64,000 nt of DNA. It comes from Pseudomaricurvus alcaniphilus. GTDB lineage: Bacteria; Pseudomonadota; Gammaproteobacteria; Pseudomonadales; Cellvibrionaceae. The stretch spans positions 1 to 64,000 of the forward strand of contig NZ_JAAOIX010000006.1 in NCBI RefSeq assembly GCF_011440395.1. The letters run 5' to 3'. The position numbers and the translations under genes are program-made. The stretch's first letter is position 1. Every line of letters starts with the position of its first letter. Positions 55,976 through 64,000 of this stretch are shown here, piece after piece. Under the pieces are notes generated by a model, which saw nothing but the letters and a program-made list of their open reading frames with translations, was not told the DNA's origin and searched no databases.

Positions 55976-56061
55976 GGTCGGTTTTCCTGGATTCTTCCCT
56001 GGTTGCTGCCAAGGCTAGACCATGCCCGCGCCCGCGTATGTCGACAATTGCGCTGCCAATA

Positions 56062-56075
56062 TGTGACTTATTTAC
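56062..56075 (-). promoter_or_regulatory. Motif GTAAATAAGTCACA upstream of the PPTase
   Basis: Exact 14-base match to the site upstream of the PKS; 87-100 bases before the PPTase start. Confidence 0.55.
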
Positions 56076-56158
56076 CACGCGGTATTTACCTGACGATATT
56101 TATCCCGTGGCAGTATCACCACACACCGTCACCGCAAAAGCTAATGCCAGGGCGTCTT

Positions 56159-57259
56159 TCACTGCGGCACCAGGTCGCGAAAGTCCTGTTTCCAGTTGAT
56201 GCTCGGGTCCAGCGATGGCATCAGCCCCGCTGCGGCGGCACAGACCCGCGGGATGGCCTGGATGCAGGGCATGATGGTGGAGATGTAGCTGGGCTCGACC
56301 TCCATATTGCCGAGCTGGAAAAAGCGCTCGTCGCTGTGGTTGGAGACAGAGTAGTTGAGGGTCATGCGCATGGACGGGCGCCCCTCGATGGTACCTACAT
56401 AGTACTGGCCCGGTTCGACGCCCTCGGGCAGCATGCTGTCCCCCACCAGCCAGTGGTATTCGATGGTGAACAGTGGGTCCGGGCCGATGCTGTCCACGAA
56501 GCCCTGCATGCGGTGGGTGATGCGGCCGACGGTACCGGCCTTGATCAGGAAGGGCTTGTGGATATCCGCGGCGGCGGGAATATAGTCGTGGGAGGCCACT
56601 ACCCGGTCGTAGGTTACCCCCAGTACCTTGCCAGCGGTGTGGACGATACCGTTCATAAAGTTCACGGCCATGGTCCTGGAGACTTCAATCTTCTCAGCTT
56701 CCTCTGGTGTGTTGCCGAAACCTATGTATTTAAGTGGGCCAGGATCAGCTTCACTGCAATCCCAATGCTCCTGCAATTTCACCGCTTTGACGTCGGCGCT
56801 GCCGTTGGTCAGGCCCAGCAATATGCGATTGGGAATCAGGTGCGGGTCGATGCCGTCGGCATAGAAGGTGGCGTTGCCCTGGGCGCATGCGGCTTGCAGC
56901 CGGTCGATAAAGGCCTGGTCGCGATACATCTGTGCGTTCTGGTAGGGCAGCGGTGTGACGATGTTCTTGCCCGCGGCAAGAATCTGCAGGATCTCATCGT
57001 CGGTATGGTAGGTGCCTTCGTCGTGGGCGGTATAGATGACACAGTCGCACTCGAGGGCCAGCAACTCCTCGACGTTGTTGCTGGCAATGACGCCAGTGGC
57101 CTCAATGCCCACCAGCTCGCCGGCGTCGATGCCGTTTTTTCGCTCGCTGTAGACCCGCACACCGACCAGTTCAAACGCCGGTGAATTGACGACTTCCCAA
57201 ATGCTGATGCCGCCCATTCTGCCGGGGCCCCAGACGATGACTTTATAGGGTTTACGCAT
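56159..57259 (-). CDS. Dihydrodipicolinate-reductase-like NAD(P)-dependent oxidoreductase
   Basis: A 366-residue protein with an N-terminal Rossmann domain (VIVWGPGRMGGISIWEVV, about 8-25) of the DapB-like superfamily. The wider family includes 2,4-diaminopentanoate dehydrogenase and several uncharacterised enzymes in steroid and terpenoid loci. The C-terminal half (EHWDCSEADPGPLKYIGFGNTPEEAE, then YEPGQYY-like segments) is not that of DapB, which is about 270 residues, so lysine synthesis is unlikely. It diverges from the acyl-CoA ligase across a region with a candidate TetR operator. The reaction is unknown. Confidence 0.75.
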   Translation of the reverse strand: MRKPYKVIVWGPGRMGGISIWEVVNSPAFELVGVRVYSERKNGIDAGELVGIEATGVIASNNVEELLALECDCVIYTAHDEGTYHTDDEILQILAAGKNIVTPLPYQNAQMYRDQAFIDRLQAACAQGNATFYADGIDPHLIPNRILLGLTNGSADVKAVKLQEHWDCSEADPGPLKYIGFGNTPEEAEKIEVSRTMAVNFMNGIVHTAGKVLGVTYDRVVASHDYIPAAADIHKPFLIKAGTVGRITHRMQGFVDSIGPDPLFTIEYHWLVGDSMLPEGVEPGQYYVGTIEGRPSMRMTLNYSVSNHSDERFFQLGNMEVEPSYISTIMPCIQAIPRVCAAAAGLMPSLDPSINWKQDFRDLVPQ

Positions 57260-57628
57260 AGTGTTGTCCTTATTGATTATGGTATTTGCTTTGGCTTTGG
57301 CTTTGGCCTTGGTATCGGTATTGATATCGGTAAAGCCATTGGTTGCGGTGCGACCTGGCCAACGGTTTGACTCGGGGTCATAGCATTCTTATTTGGCGCC
57401 CGGGTGCCCCGGGTCGATGGCCGAAGCGCCTTGGGCCAGTGGCCCGGGCGGCTTCGAGACCGGTTCCGAGGGCATCCGCTTGCATAGCTACCTGAGCCTT
57501 CAGGCTATTGCTGTTATGGTTTATATTTGACACTTTTAGTGATTCTGTATAAATTAAGTCCAAGTTTCAAGCTTAAATTATAAAAATCCCGTTGCCCATC
57601 AGGGCGACACTTCTGTGAGAATGAGAAT
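57260..57628. other. Divergent promoter region with simple repeats
   Basis: 369 bases between the reductase-like gene (minus) and the ligase (plus). It has a hexamer tract (TTTGGC repeats, 57286 to about 57320, running into GGTATCGG words), a GC-rich inverted repeat near 57420-57460 and the ACACTTTTAGTGA motif at 57530-57542. No gene is present. Confidence 0.5.
57530..57542. promoter_or_regulatory. Candidate TetR operator ACACTTTTAGTGA
   Basis: Matches 11 of 13 positions of the reverse complement of the site at 61402-61414 upstream of the TetR gene. It lies 87 bases before the ligase start in the divergent promoter region. Confidence 0.5.
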
Positions 57629-59260
57629 ATGTCTGGAATGGGAAATCCCGAAACCTGGTCCTTAGGACAGCAGGACACCGTTATAGACGCCCTGGATCGC
57701 GCCGTCGCCGAACACCCCGAGCGTATACTGCTGGATTTTGGCGGTGAGCTGTTCAGTTATGGCGAGGTGGACAAACTGTCCAACCGCATGGCCCACTCCC
57801 TGCAGGAACTGGGTTTGCAGCAGGGCGAGACCCTGGTCAGCATGCTGGACAACAACATCGATGCAGTGGTCAGCTGGTTGGCGGTCAACAAGCTGAGTGC
57901 GGTCAGTGTACCGATCAACACCGCTTTGCGCGGCAGCTTTATGGCGCACCAAATCAACGATGCCGACTGCAAGATTCTAGTTTGCGAAGCGGACTACGTG
58001 CAGCGCGTGGTCGATATCGCCGACACCCTGCCCAACCTCGAGTTGGTGCTCTATCGCGGTGACCTGGCTGATCAACCTCAATGCTCCAAGCGCATCCTGC
58101 CGCTGGACGAGTATCGCGGCAGCAACGATGCCGGTTTTGCAAGCAAGCCCAAACCCTCGGACCTGGCCTGCATTATCTACACCTCGGGTACCACTGGCCC
58201 ATCGAAGGGCTGCATGCTCAGTTACAACTTTATGTGCAGTCTCGCCCGTCTGCAATTGCGCGCCGGACCGGCCAGCAAGGACGATATTACTATTACCCCC
58301 TTGCCGCTGTTTCACATGAACGCCCTCTGCGTGGGTATTATTTCCAATATTCTGGTGGGGGCGCGGGTGGCGATTATTCCGCGTTTCTCGGTGTCCAATT
58401 TTTGGCCGGAAGTGCAGCGTTCGGGAGCGACCATCGCCTCGATATTAGGCAGTATGGGCTGGCTGCTGGCGCAGGCCGATGACAACGAAGCCATGCAGCA
58501 ATGCATTGGCCAGATACACACGGTGCGCGGCAACCCTTTTACTGAAGAGGCGAAAAAAATCTGGCGCGAGCGCTTCGGTGCCAAACAGGTGGGCGGCAAT
58601 GGCTACGGCCTCACCGAGGCCTGCGTGATCACCTCCCTGCCCGGTGGCGAATACGCGGCGCCGGGCTCGTCGGGCAAGCGCATCCCCGAATACGACGTGC
58701 GCATTGTGGACGACCTGGATCGCGAGCTGCCCGCCAATACCCCCGGTGAGGTGGTGGTGCGGCCGCTGCACCCGGACATTATGTTTATGGGCTACTGGCG
58801 CCGGCCCGAAGAGACCCTCAAGCTGATGCGCAATTTATGGCTCCACACCGGTGATATCGGCAAGTTTGACGAGGACGGATTTTTTTACTTCGTCGATCGG
58901 AAAAAAGATTATCTGCGTCGCCGCGGCGAGAATATTTCCAGCTTTGAAATGGAATCGGCGTTTTCCGATCACCCGGATATTGCCGAGGTGGCGGTGCATG
59001 CGGTGCCGTCCGACAAGGGTGAAGACGATGTCAAAGTGACTGCGATTCTGCGCCCCGGTGCGACGCTCAGCGAAGAGGCATTGTTTCACTGGTCCACCGA
59101 CGTGGTGCCTTACTACGCTTTGCCGCGCTATATCGAATTCCGCACCAGCCTGCCAAAAAACCCCCAGGGCAGGGTGCTGAAATACCTGTTGCGCGACGAG
59201 GGCAAAACCGGGCAAACCTGGGACCTGGAAGACACGGACATCAAGGTGGCGAAACGTTAA
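57629..59260 (+). CDS. Acyl-CoA ligase (AMP-forming), CaiC-like
   Basis: A 543-residue ANL-superfamily ligase that activates a carboxylic acid to its CoA thioester through an acyl-AMP. Motifs: IIYTSGTTGPSKGCMLS (phosphate loop, about 188-204), GNGYGLTEACV, TGDIGKFDEDGFFYFVDRKKDYLRRRGENIS and the C-terminal catalytic Lys in NPQGRVLKYLL (about 521). The overall style is close to crotonobetaine/carnitine-CoA ligases. Together with the Rieske pair downstream (80-base gap) and the reductase-like gene upstream, it forms a probable catabolic or tailoring locus under TetR control. The acid substrate is unknown. Confidence 0.88.
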   Translation: MSGMGNPETWSLGQQDTVIDALDRAVAEHPERILLDFGGELFSYGEVDKLSNRMAHSLQELGLQQGETLVSMLDNNIDAVVSWLAVNKLSAVSVPINTALRGSFMAHQINDADCKILVCEADYVQRVVDIADTLPNLELVLYRGDLADQPQCSKRILPLDEYRGSNDAGFASKPKPSDLACIIYTSGTTGPSKGCMLSYNFMCSLARLQLRAGPASKDDITITPLPLFHMNALCVGIISNILVGARVAIIPRFSVSNFWPEVQRSGATIASILGSMGWLLAQADDNEAMQQCIGQIHTVRGNPFTEEAKKIWRERFGAKQVGGNGYGLTEACVITSLPGGEYAAPGSSGKRIPEYDVRIVDDLDRELPANTPGEVVVRPLHPDIMFMGYWRRPEETLKLMRNLWLHTGDIGKFDEDGFFYFVDRKKDYLRRRGENISSFEMESAFSDHPDIAEVAVHAVPSDKGEDDVKVTAILRPGATLSEEALFHWSTDVVPYYALPRYIEFRTSLPKNPQGRVLKYLLRDEGKTGQTWDLEDTDIKVAKR

Positions 59261-59340
59261 TTGCGCTCCACCTTTTTGTTGCTAACAATAGTGCGTTGAT
59301 AAGAGTGACGCGTTGATAAGAATGTTGATAACAATAACAA

Positions 59341-60312
59341 ATGGACCATGCTGCTATGAATGCAACTCAAGGTTGGCTGGCGGTCGCTGCGGTTGAAGAA
59401 GTGAACGGCAAAACCCCCCGGGCAGTTTCAGCCGGGGGCTTTGATTTCGCGTTATTCCGTGATCGCGACGGGGTGGCGCGGGCGCTGCAGAACCGCTGTC
59501 CACATCGGCGGGTGCCCCTGACCTTGGGCAAGATTATCGACGGCGCCATACGCTGTGCCTATCACGGCTGGACCTTTGACGGCGGCAGTGGTGCCTGCAT
59601 CGATGTGCCCAATTTGAGTGAAGCAGAGCGCGTGCCCCCCAGTTTTTGTGTGCCGGCTTACCCGGTGGCCGAGCACCAGGGCTTTGTTTTTGTCTGGGCG
59701 GGCGAGGGCGAGCCGGGCTTGTTGCCGCCGCTGGCAGCGCAAGTCGATGCCCGCCTGGAGCTGGAGACCTACGGCAGCGGTGTGGCCGCGCTGGGAGTCG
59801 ATCACTACCGCGATCTCCTGTTCGACGGGCCAGAAGTGGTGTTTGATATTCCGGGGGTAAGATTTACCGATTTTTACCTCGGCGATGTGCGGGTTATTGG
59901 TGACCGCCTGGTCATTGATCGGGAGGCCGAGTGGGGCCTGGCCAGCAAGCCGGCGGACATCAAGTTGGTCGACCGCCCTCTGGTGTTGCGCACGGAGCAG
60001 ATTATTGGCAGTGGCAATGTGTTGTTCACCCTGCTCGACGCCAATGAGGATGTACTGGCGTCCCTGACGCTGGCGTTTGCCGCGGGCCGGCGCGGTACCA
60101 CCTCCTATTGCTGGCGTTACCGCCGCTATACCGGTTTCAACCGCCAGCAGCCCGGAAAATATCGCTTGCTGGCCCGGGGCCGAGCGCCGGTTGAAGTATT
60201 TGAGAAACTGGATGGCAGCGCAGTAGCCGCAACCCTGGTCGGCCCTTCGGCCGATCTGTCGCTGCAGCCAGAATGGAAAATTCCGTTGCGGGAAGAGGAG
60301 ATGGCGTTATGA
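59341..60312 (+). CDS. Rieske 2Fe-2S protein lacking the mononuclear iron site
   Basis: A 323-residue protein in the Rieske oxygenase family. The Rieske centre is complete: C53-x-H55 in CPHRR and C72-x2-H75 in CAYHGW. In the catalytic-domain position where oxygenases have the E/N-x3-D-x2-H-x4-H iron site, this protein reads DHYRDLLFDGPEV (154-166). It keeps the acids but has Phe161 and Val166 where both histidines should be. It cannot bind the active-site iron in the normal way, so it probably serves as an electron donor subunit. The next gene overlaps it (ATGA) and has the opposite defect. An alternative start is ATG 59356; neither start has a strong ribosome site. Confidence 0.85.
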   Translation: MDHAAMNATQGWLAVAAVEEVNGKTPRAVSAGGFDFALFRDRDGVARALQNRCPHRRVPLTLGKIIDGAIRCAYHGWTFDGGSGACIDVPNLSEAERVPPSFCVPAYPVAEHQGFVFVWAGEGEPGLLPPLAAQVDARLELETYGSGVAALGVDHYRDLLFDGPEVVFDIPGVRFTDFYLGDVRVIGDRLVIDREAEWGLASKPADIKLVDRPLVLRTEQIIGSGNVLFTLLDANEDVLASLTLAFAAGRRGTTSYCWRYRRYTGFNRQQPGKYRLLARGRAPVEVFEKLDGSAVAATLVGPSADLSLQPEWKIPLREEEMAL

Positions 60313-61352
60313 ACAGCAAGGTCGATGCAGTACCGTCAAGGCAAAAGCTGGCCACCGATTGGTTGCCGTCAAATTTTGACTTGCGTGATACCTGGTTTGC
60401 GGTAGCCCACGCCAATCACGTCTCCGCCCGGCCGATCAAGCGGGTGATGCACGCCCGCCAGTGCTACTTGTGGCGGGAGAACGGCACTCCGGTCGCCGCC
60501 GAGTTTCACCCCCTGCATATGGCGGCAATGAAATCTGAATACTCGGAATTTACCGCCGGCTCGGGTTACTTTCCGGTGGCGGAGCGCTACGGCTACGTCT
60601 GGGTTTGGTACGGCAACCCGGCCAACGCCACGCTGGACTTGCTGCCGCAGATCCCTTTTTTGCCCCGCGATGGCAGCAGTATTCCGGCCTATATGCGCAC
60701 CACGGTGCGTTTCGATGGCTGTTCGCCGCTGTCGGTGGAGAACCTGCTGGATTTGACCCACGCGGACTTTCTCCACGGCGAAGTGGTGGGAGGCGAGGGC
60801 GAGGCCGAGTCCGATGAGGTTGAGTACAGCCATACCAGTGAGACCCTGACTCGCACCCGCATTGTGACCCACAAGCCGGTGTCCCCGGTAATGCGCTGGG
60901 TCGGGGGGGTGCGGGCCAAATACCAGGATTTCCGCTCAACCCTGCACGTGCACTTGCGCAGCAACCTGTGCATTTCCTATCCGCGCTTCCGCCCGGGCTT
61001 CGATATTCCCAATGTGCAGCCGTTTGTGCCCAGTGGCAAGTACCGCTCCAGGGTCAATCAAATATTTAACCTGCAGGCAGCACCCTTGCCGTTTCGCCAC
61101 ATTATGCCGCGCATGGCCTATGTGGTGGGCCCGCAGGACAATTCCGTGGTGCGGCCGCAGACACCGGTCTACCTCAGCGACAATGCGCCCCGGGACCTGC
61201 ACTCGCGCTTCGACGGCCCCGGTGCGCGCTATCGCCTGTTGATGAAAAAGCTGTGGGAGCGCCAGCAGAATGGCGATTTTTCCTACGCAGGGGACGCCGA
61301 TCCCGGGGCCGATATCGCGGCCCTGCTGGGTATGGATCGAGCCCTTGAATGA
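60309..61352 (+). CDS. Rieske-oxygenase-like catalytic protein lacking the Rieske cluster
   Basis: A 347-residue homologue of ring-hydroxylating / Rieske oxygenases. The N-terminal fold is recognisable (LRDTWFAVAHANHV, then RQCYLWRENG and YGYVWVWYG). The loops that should bind the 2Fe-2S cluster have lost the CxH and CxxH ligands and are shortened (EFHPLHMAAMKSEY). The mononuclear iron site is intact: E144-x3-D148-x2-H151-x4-H156 in ENLLDLTHADFLH. The start overlaps the preceding Rieske gene at ATGA, with GAGGAG upstream, so the two are translationally coupled in similar amounts. The simplest reading is a heteromeric oxygenase. Confidence 0.85.
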   Translation: MNSKVDAVPSRQKLATDWLPSNFDLRDTWFAVAHANHVSARPIKRVMHARQCYLWRENGTPVAAEFHPLHMAAMKSEYSEFTAGSGYFPVAERYGYVWVWYGNPANATLDLLPQIPFLPRDGSSIPAYMRTTVRFDGCSPLSVENLLDLTHADFLHGEVVGGEGEAESDEVEYSHTSETLTRTRIVTHKPVSPVMRWVGGVRAKYQDFRSTLHVHLRSNLCISYPRFRPGFDIPNVQPFVPSGKYRSRVNQIFNLQAAPLPFRHIMPRMAYVVGPQDNSVVRPQTPVYLSDNAPRDLHSRFDGPGARYRLLMKKLWERQQNGDFSYAGDADPGADIAALLGMDRALE

Positions 61353-61401
61353 CGTTCGCAGCGCTACAGGCCGCTTGCCGCTAAAATTAAAAATGACATA
61401 A

Positions 61402-61414
61402 ACACGAAAAGTGT
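61402..61414. promoter_or_regulatory. Candidate TetR operator ACACGAAAAGTGT
   Basis: Palindromic ends ACAC...GTGT about 160 bases upstream of the TetR gene and 50 after the catalytic gene stop. It matches the site at 57530-57542. Confidence 0.5.
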
Positions 61415-61574
61415 TAAGCTACAGCTTCACTGTGGCAACCGAAAAATGGAATCTGACGCCGCGCCACTCATTACAGGCGCACTCGGCTGATGCAACCAGG
61501 CCTTTTTTTGGCTGAATCGTTGGAGATATTGTTGGTTGTTGTTGTCGGTAGATAAGCAAATGCGGAGGGGCCCA

Positions 61575-62249
61575 ATGCCCGAGGCGGAGTTAACAATAAC
61601 GCGGAAGGTAAAGGCAAAGGAAAAAGTGCCGGCAAAAGAAGTTGCGAAGATAAATGGACCGATCAAGCGGCGGCGCAACAAGCGCTCCGAGAATACCATC
61701 CAGACCATTTTCGACGCCGCCGAGCAGGTGATCCTGGTGTCCGGCGCGGAGCGTGTGTCCATACTGGACGTCTGCAAGGTGGCGGATATTTCCCGGGGTA
61801 CCTTTTACCGCTACTTCTCCTCCCAGGATGAATTGCTGGATGCCTTCTCCAAATTCAAGCGGGATCGTTTCCACACGTCCCTCACAGTAGCACTGGCGCC
61901 TTTCAATGACCCGGACGAACGCTTCAATGCGCTAGTCAACTATTTGAACAAGTACCTGGAGCAGGGGCGGGCGCGAAAGTTATTGACGGTAGCGCCGCAG
62001 TACGCCATGGGTTGGTTTAACCGCATTTTTCACGACGCCATCGAACGTTTTCAAGTGGATTTACGCATCGTTTTCGATGCCTGGGATGAGCGCCTGGGGG
62101 TGGAGCTGGATCGGGAATTGATCTGCGAATTTTTGATTCGCTACATTTTGAGCGAGCAACTGGTGAAGTCGACGCCACAGCGGCGCCGGGCACTGCCGAA
62201 AAAAATTCGCCGTATGGTACAGGCGATGGTCATCGCCCATCGATTATAG
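61575..62249 (+). CDS. TetR/AcrR-family transcriptional regulator
   Basis: A 224-residue TetR-type repressor. A basic Lys/Arg-rich N-terminal extension (about 1-45) precedes the DNA-binding domain (about 46-95) with TIFDAAEQVILVSGAERVSI and the helix-turn-helix VCKVADISRGTFYRYFSSQDELLDAF. The remaining helical part is the ligand pocket. Start at 61575 has GGAGG 7 bases upstream. It lies between the Rieske pair and the flavoprotein, and palindromes of the form ACAC-N5-GTGT occur both in front of it and in front of the ligase. It is therefore the likely local repressor, induced by the substrate or its CoA ester. Confidence 0.9.
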   Translation: MPEAELTITRKVKAKEKVPAKEVAKINGPIKRRRNKRSENTIQTIFDAAEQVILVSGAERVSILDVCKVADISRGTFYRYFSSQDELLDAFSKFKRDRFHTSLTVALAPFNDPDERFNALVNYLNKYLEQGRARKLLTVAPQYAMGWFNRIFHDAIERFQVDLRIVFDAWDERLGVELDRELICEFLIRYILSEQLVKSTPQRRRALPKKIRRMVQAMVIAHRL

Positions 62250-62537
62250 AGTACTAGACTAGGCGCCATTCATAAACGTGTCTATGTCTCCCTCGCTGGC
62301 CGGGATCCAGTGCTCTGGTGAGCCGAGGTTCCGTGTGCTGCAAGGTCATCCCCGCGCAGGCGGGGATCCAGTGAGTACTCGAAATCTATAGACGCCGGAC
62401 TGTCACCTGCGCGGAAATAACGGTAAATAATAGCCTAGCCCCTCCTGCAGTTTGACCGTTGGTAAAAGGTAAACACTCTTCAGTTGCGTCGCAGCTGTGG
62501 TTCAATTGAGCCCCGATTTTTTACAGAGATAAAAACA
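62250..62537. other. Intergenic region with one full and several degenerate REP-like repeats
   Basis: 288 bases between the TetR gene and the flavoprotein. A full REP-like copy is at 62345-62371, with a degenerate half-copy near 62300-62312 and another near 62390-62420. A weak relative of the TetR-operator motif (ACACTCTTCAGTT) is at 62473-62485. Confidence 0.5.
62345..62371 (+). repeat. REP-like palindrome, copy 4
   Basis: Identical over 27 bases to copy 1 at 54957-54983. The two copies bracket the PPTase-to-TetR segment in the same orientation. Confidence 0.8.
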
Positions 62538-64000
62538 ATGCCTACATCTGCCGACTATGACGTTGCCATCATTGGTGGTGGCCACAACGGCCTTACCGCG
62601 GCTTGCTACCTGGCCGCCGAAGGAAAAAAAGTTGTGGTGATCGAAGCGCTGGATAAAGCCGGTGGCATGTGCAACTCCGGTTACACACTACCGCAAGCGC
62701 CACAACATATGATTCACCCCTGTGCCCTGGATTTGATGTCACTGCGGGTGCACCCCATGGTGCCCGATGAATTGCAGCTTGCCCGCCACGGTTTTCGCCA
62801 GGAGCGGATGCTGCCCGGTTATGTGTTCCTGCATCCCGATGGTTCATCGCTGGTGTTTGGCAGTACGCCGGAAGAAACTGCCGCAGAAATACGCCGCTAC
62901 TCGGCCAAAGATGCGGAAGAATTCCTCAGTTTGATGCAAGTGGTCAATGCCTTTGTGGATATGGCACTGCCGCAGATGCGGGTCGATCCGGCGCGCTTTA
63001 ATTTCGGCGCCAAGATGGCCTCGCTGGGTGTGTTGTTGAAAAACCTCAAGCTCAAGCCGGAAATTATGGGGCTGGTTAGCAGTCCGGCCTACACCACCAT
63101 CATGGAGCGCTTCGAGCATCCTGTGACCCAGTCGGCACTGTGCTGCCTGCTCGGTGCCGCCGGCCCCATTGCCAATGAGGGCACCGGAATCTATTTTGTC
63201 CTGCTGGGGTTCGTGCAACGCTTTGGGCTCGGCCGTTCCATCGGTGGTATGCAGGCGTTGAGTGACGCGTTTGTCGGTCGCCTCAAGGAAGTGGGTGGCG
63301 AACTGATGTTGTCTACCCGGGTGGAGGAAATCGTTGCCGAGGCGGGTAAAGTCAAAGGGGTGCGCCTGGCCGATGGCCGCATGCTCAATGCCAAAGCGGT
63401 AATTGGTGCTATCCACCCCAAGCCGGCGCTGGAAATGGTGACGGCCGGGGAGATTGAGCGCAAACTACTGACCCGGGTCGCCCTGGCGCCCGCCAACTCC
63501 CACGGTGCCGCACCGGTCAAGGTGGACGTCGCACTCAAAGGTCAAATCAGCTACAAGCGCCACGAGGCGCTGCGTGGCGACGGTGTGAGTTTCCGCAAGA
63601 GTGGTATTATTTTCGGCACCGCCGAGGCGGTGCTGGATAATTTCAAGTGCGCGGCACGGGGCGAAGTATCAAAGCTGCCTTACCAGTGGATTACCGCGCC
63701 CACGGCCATGGACCCCAGTCAGGCCCCGGAAGGCCAGGATGTGGCCTATCTCTACCCGGTAGCCATGCCGGTGCACCCCACCGAGGGCTGGGATGCGATC
63801 CGGGACGAGGTGGCGCAAATGCTGATCGACCAGGCCGCCGAGTATATGGACGGCTTGAAGGAGCACGAAATTGCCCGCAATATCGACGTGCCCATGGATT
63901 GGGAGAAAAAATACAACGTTCACAATGGCTGTGTGGTGCATATCGATACCATGCCCTCCCGCTCCGGCGGTATGCGCCCGGCGGCCGGGCTGGGTGGCGA
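62538..64000 (+). CDS. FAD-dependent oxidoreductase, PYROXD2/phytoene-desaturase-like (partial)
   Basis: Open from ATG 62538 to the window edge (487 codons, no stop). The N-terminal dinucleotide-binding motif IIGGGHNGLTAACYLA (about 10-25), followed by VVVIEALDKAGGM, is that of the NAD(P)/FAD-dependent amine-oxidase/phytoene desaturase superfamily. The segment RSIGGMQALSDAFVGRLKEVGGEL and later blocks resemble PYROXD2-type proteins. The reaction is not defined in that family; desaturation or dehydrogenation of a lipid or terpenoid is plausible. Only a weak ribosome site (AGAGAT) precedes the ATG. It probably belongs to the same locus as the ligase and Rieske genes. Confidence 0.85.
   Translation, partial: MPTSADYDVAIIGGGHNGLTAACYLAAEGKKVVVIEALDKAGGMCNSGYTLPQAPQHMIHPCALDLMSLRVHPMVPDELQLARHGFRQERMLPGYVFLHPDGSSLVFGSTPEETAAEIRRYSAKDAEEFLSLMQVVNAFVDMALPQMRVDPARFNFGAKMASLGVLLKNLKLKPEIMGLVSSPAYTTIMERFEHPVTQSALCCLLGAAGPIANEGTGIYFVLLGFVQRFGLGRSIGGMQALSDAFVGRLKEVGGELMLSTRVEEIVAEAGKVKGVRLADGRMLNAKAVIGAIHPKPALEMVTAGEIERKLLTRVALAPANSHGAAPVKVDVALKGQISYKRHEALRGDGVSFRKSGIIFGTAEAVLDNFKCAARGEVSKLPYQWITAPTAMDPSQAPEGQDVAYLYPVAMPVHPTEGWDAIRDEVAQMLIDQAAEYMDGLKEHEIARNIDVPMDWEKKYNVHNGCVVHIDTMPSRSGGMRPAAGLGG

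Noticed and set aside
1-64000. tRNA, rRNA, riboswitch and CRISPR signatures
   Set aside because: None could be recognised by eye on either strand; small structured RNAs cannot be excluded without covariance searches.

Overview
The window reads as chromosomal DNA of a marine gammaproteobacterium, probably from the Cellvibrionales or a neighbouring order. This is inferred from two long TonB-dependent receptors, a KdgF-type uronate cluster, several fatty-acid oxidation genes, an ECF sigma/ChrR-like pair and moderately high GC. No tRNA, rRNA, CRISPR array or transposase was seen.

Layout. 0-9 kb: the tail of an unidentified gene, a TonB receptor with a lipoprotein amidohydrolase, a COG0523 (CobW) GTPase preceded by a broken hisI remnant and a ribbon-helix-helix regulator, then a SulP anion transporter with two small genes. 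9.8-17 kb: a second TonB receptor, KdgF, an MFS carrier, a beta-hydroxyacid dehydrogenase and class II aldolase. This looks like uptake and processing of unsaturated uronates, as from alginate or pectin, but no lyase is present. 17-28 kb: small membrane and secreted proteins, an ECF sigma factor with a ChrR-like cupin anti-sigma, a lipoprotein overlapping a 1930-residue RTX protein with an N-terminal lipase, and a gluzincin peptidase. The lipoprotein gene and lipase domain are much more AT-rich than the rest of the RTX gene.

28-37 kb: a frameshifted AraC regulator diverges from a thiolase / FadJ-like / acyl-CoA dehydrogenase operon. Beyond it lie an alpha-methylacyl-CoA racemase and an SDR, with decayed remnants of an HSD10-type dehydrogenase and an enoyl-CoA hydratase around the racemase. 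37-56 kb (minus strand): a hybrid PKS-NRPS locus made of a PPTase, a PKS (KS-AT-DH-dead ER-KR-ACP), an NRPS (C-A[Ser]-PCP-TE with a cysteine nucleophile), an MMPL/RND exporter, a LolA-like protein, an outer-membrane barrel and a type II thioesterase. A 14-base motif is shared upstream of the PPTase and the PKS. The genes suggest an acyl-serine type product that is exported to or through the outer membrane.

56-64 kb: a catabolic or tailoring locus with a dihydrodipicolinate-reductase-like oxidoreductase, an acyl-CoA ligase, two adjacent Rieske-oxygenase-like proteins, a TetR regulator and a PYROXD2-like flavoprotein cut by the window edge. The first Rieske-like protein keeps the 2Fe-2S ligands but has lost the mononuclear iron site. 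The second keeps the mononuclear iron site but has lost the 2Fe-2S ligands. This complementary split pair is the most striking candidate for an undescribed system. All names come from reading motifs; no database search was run.
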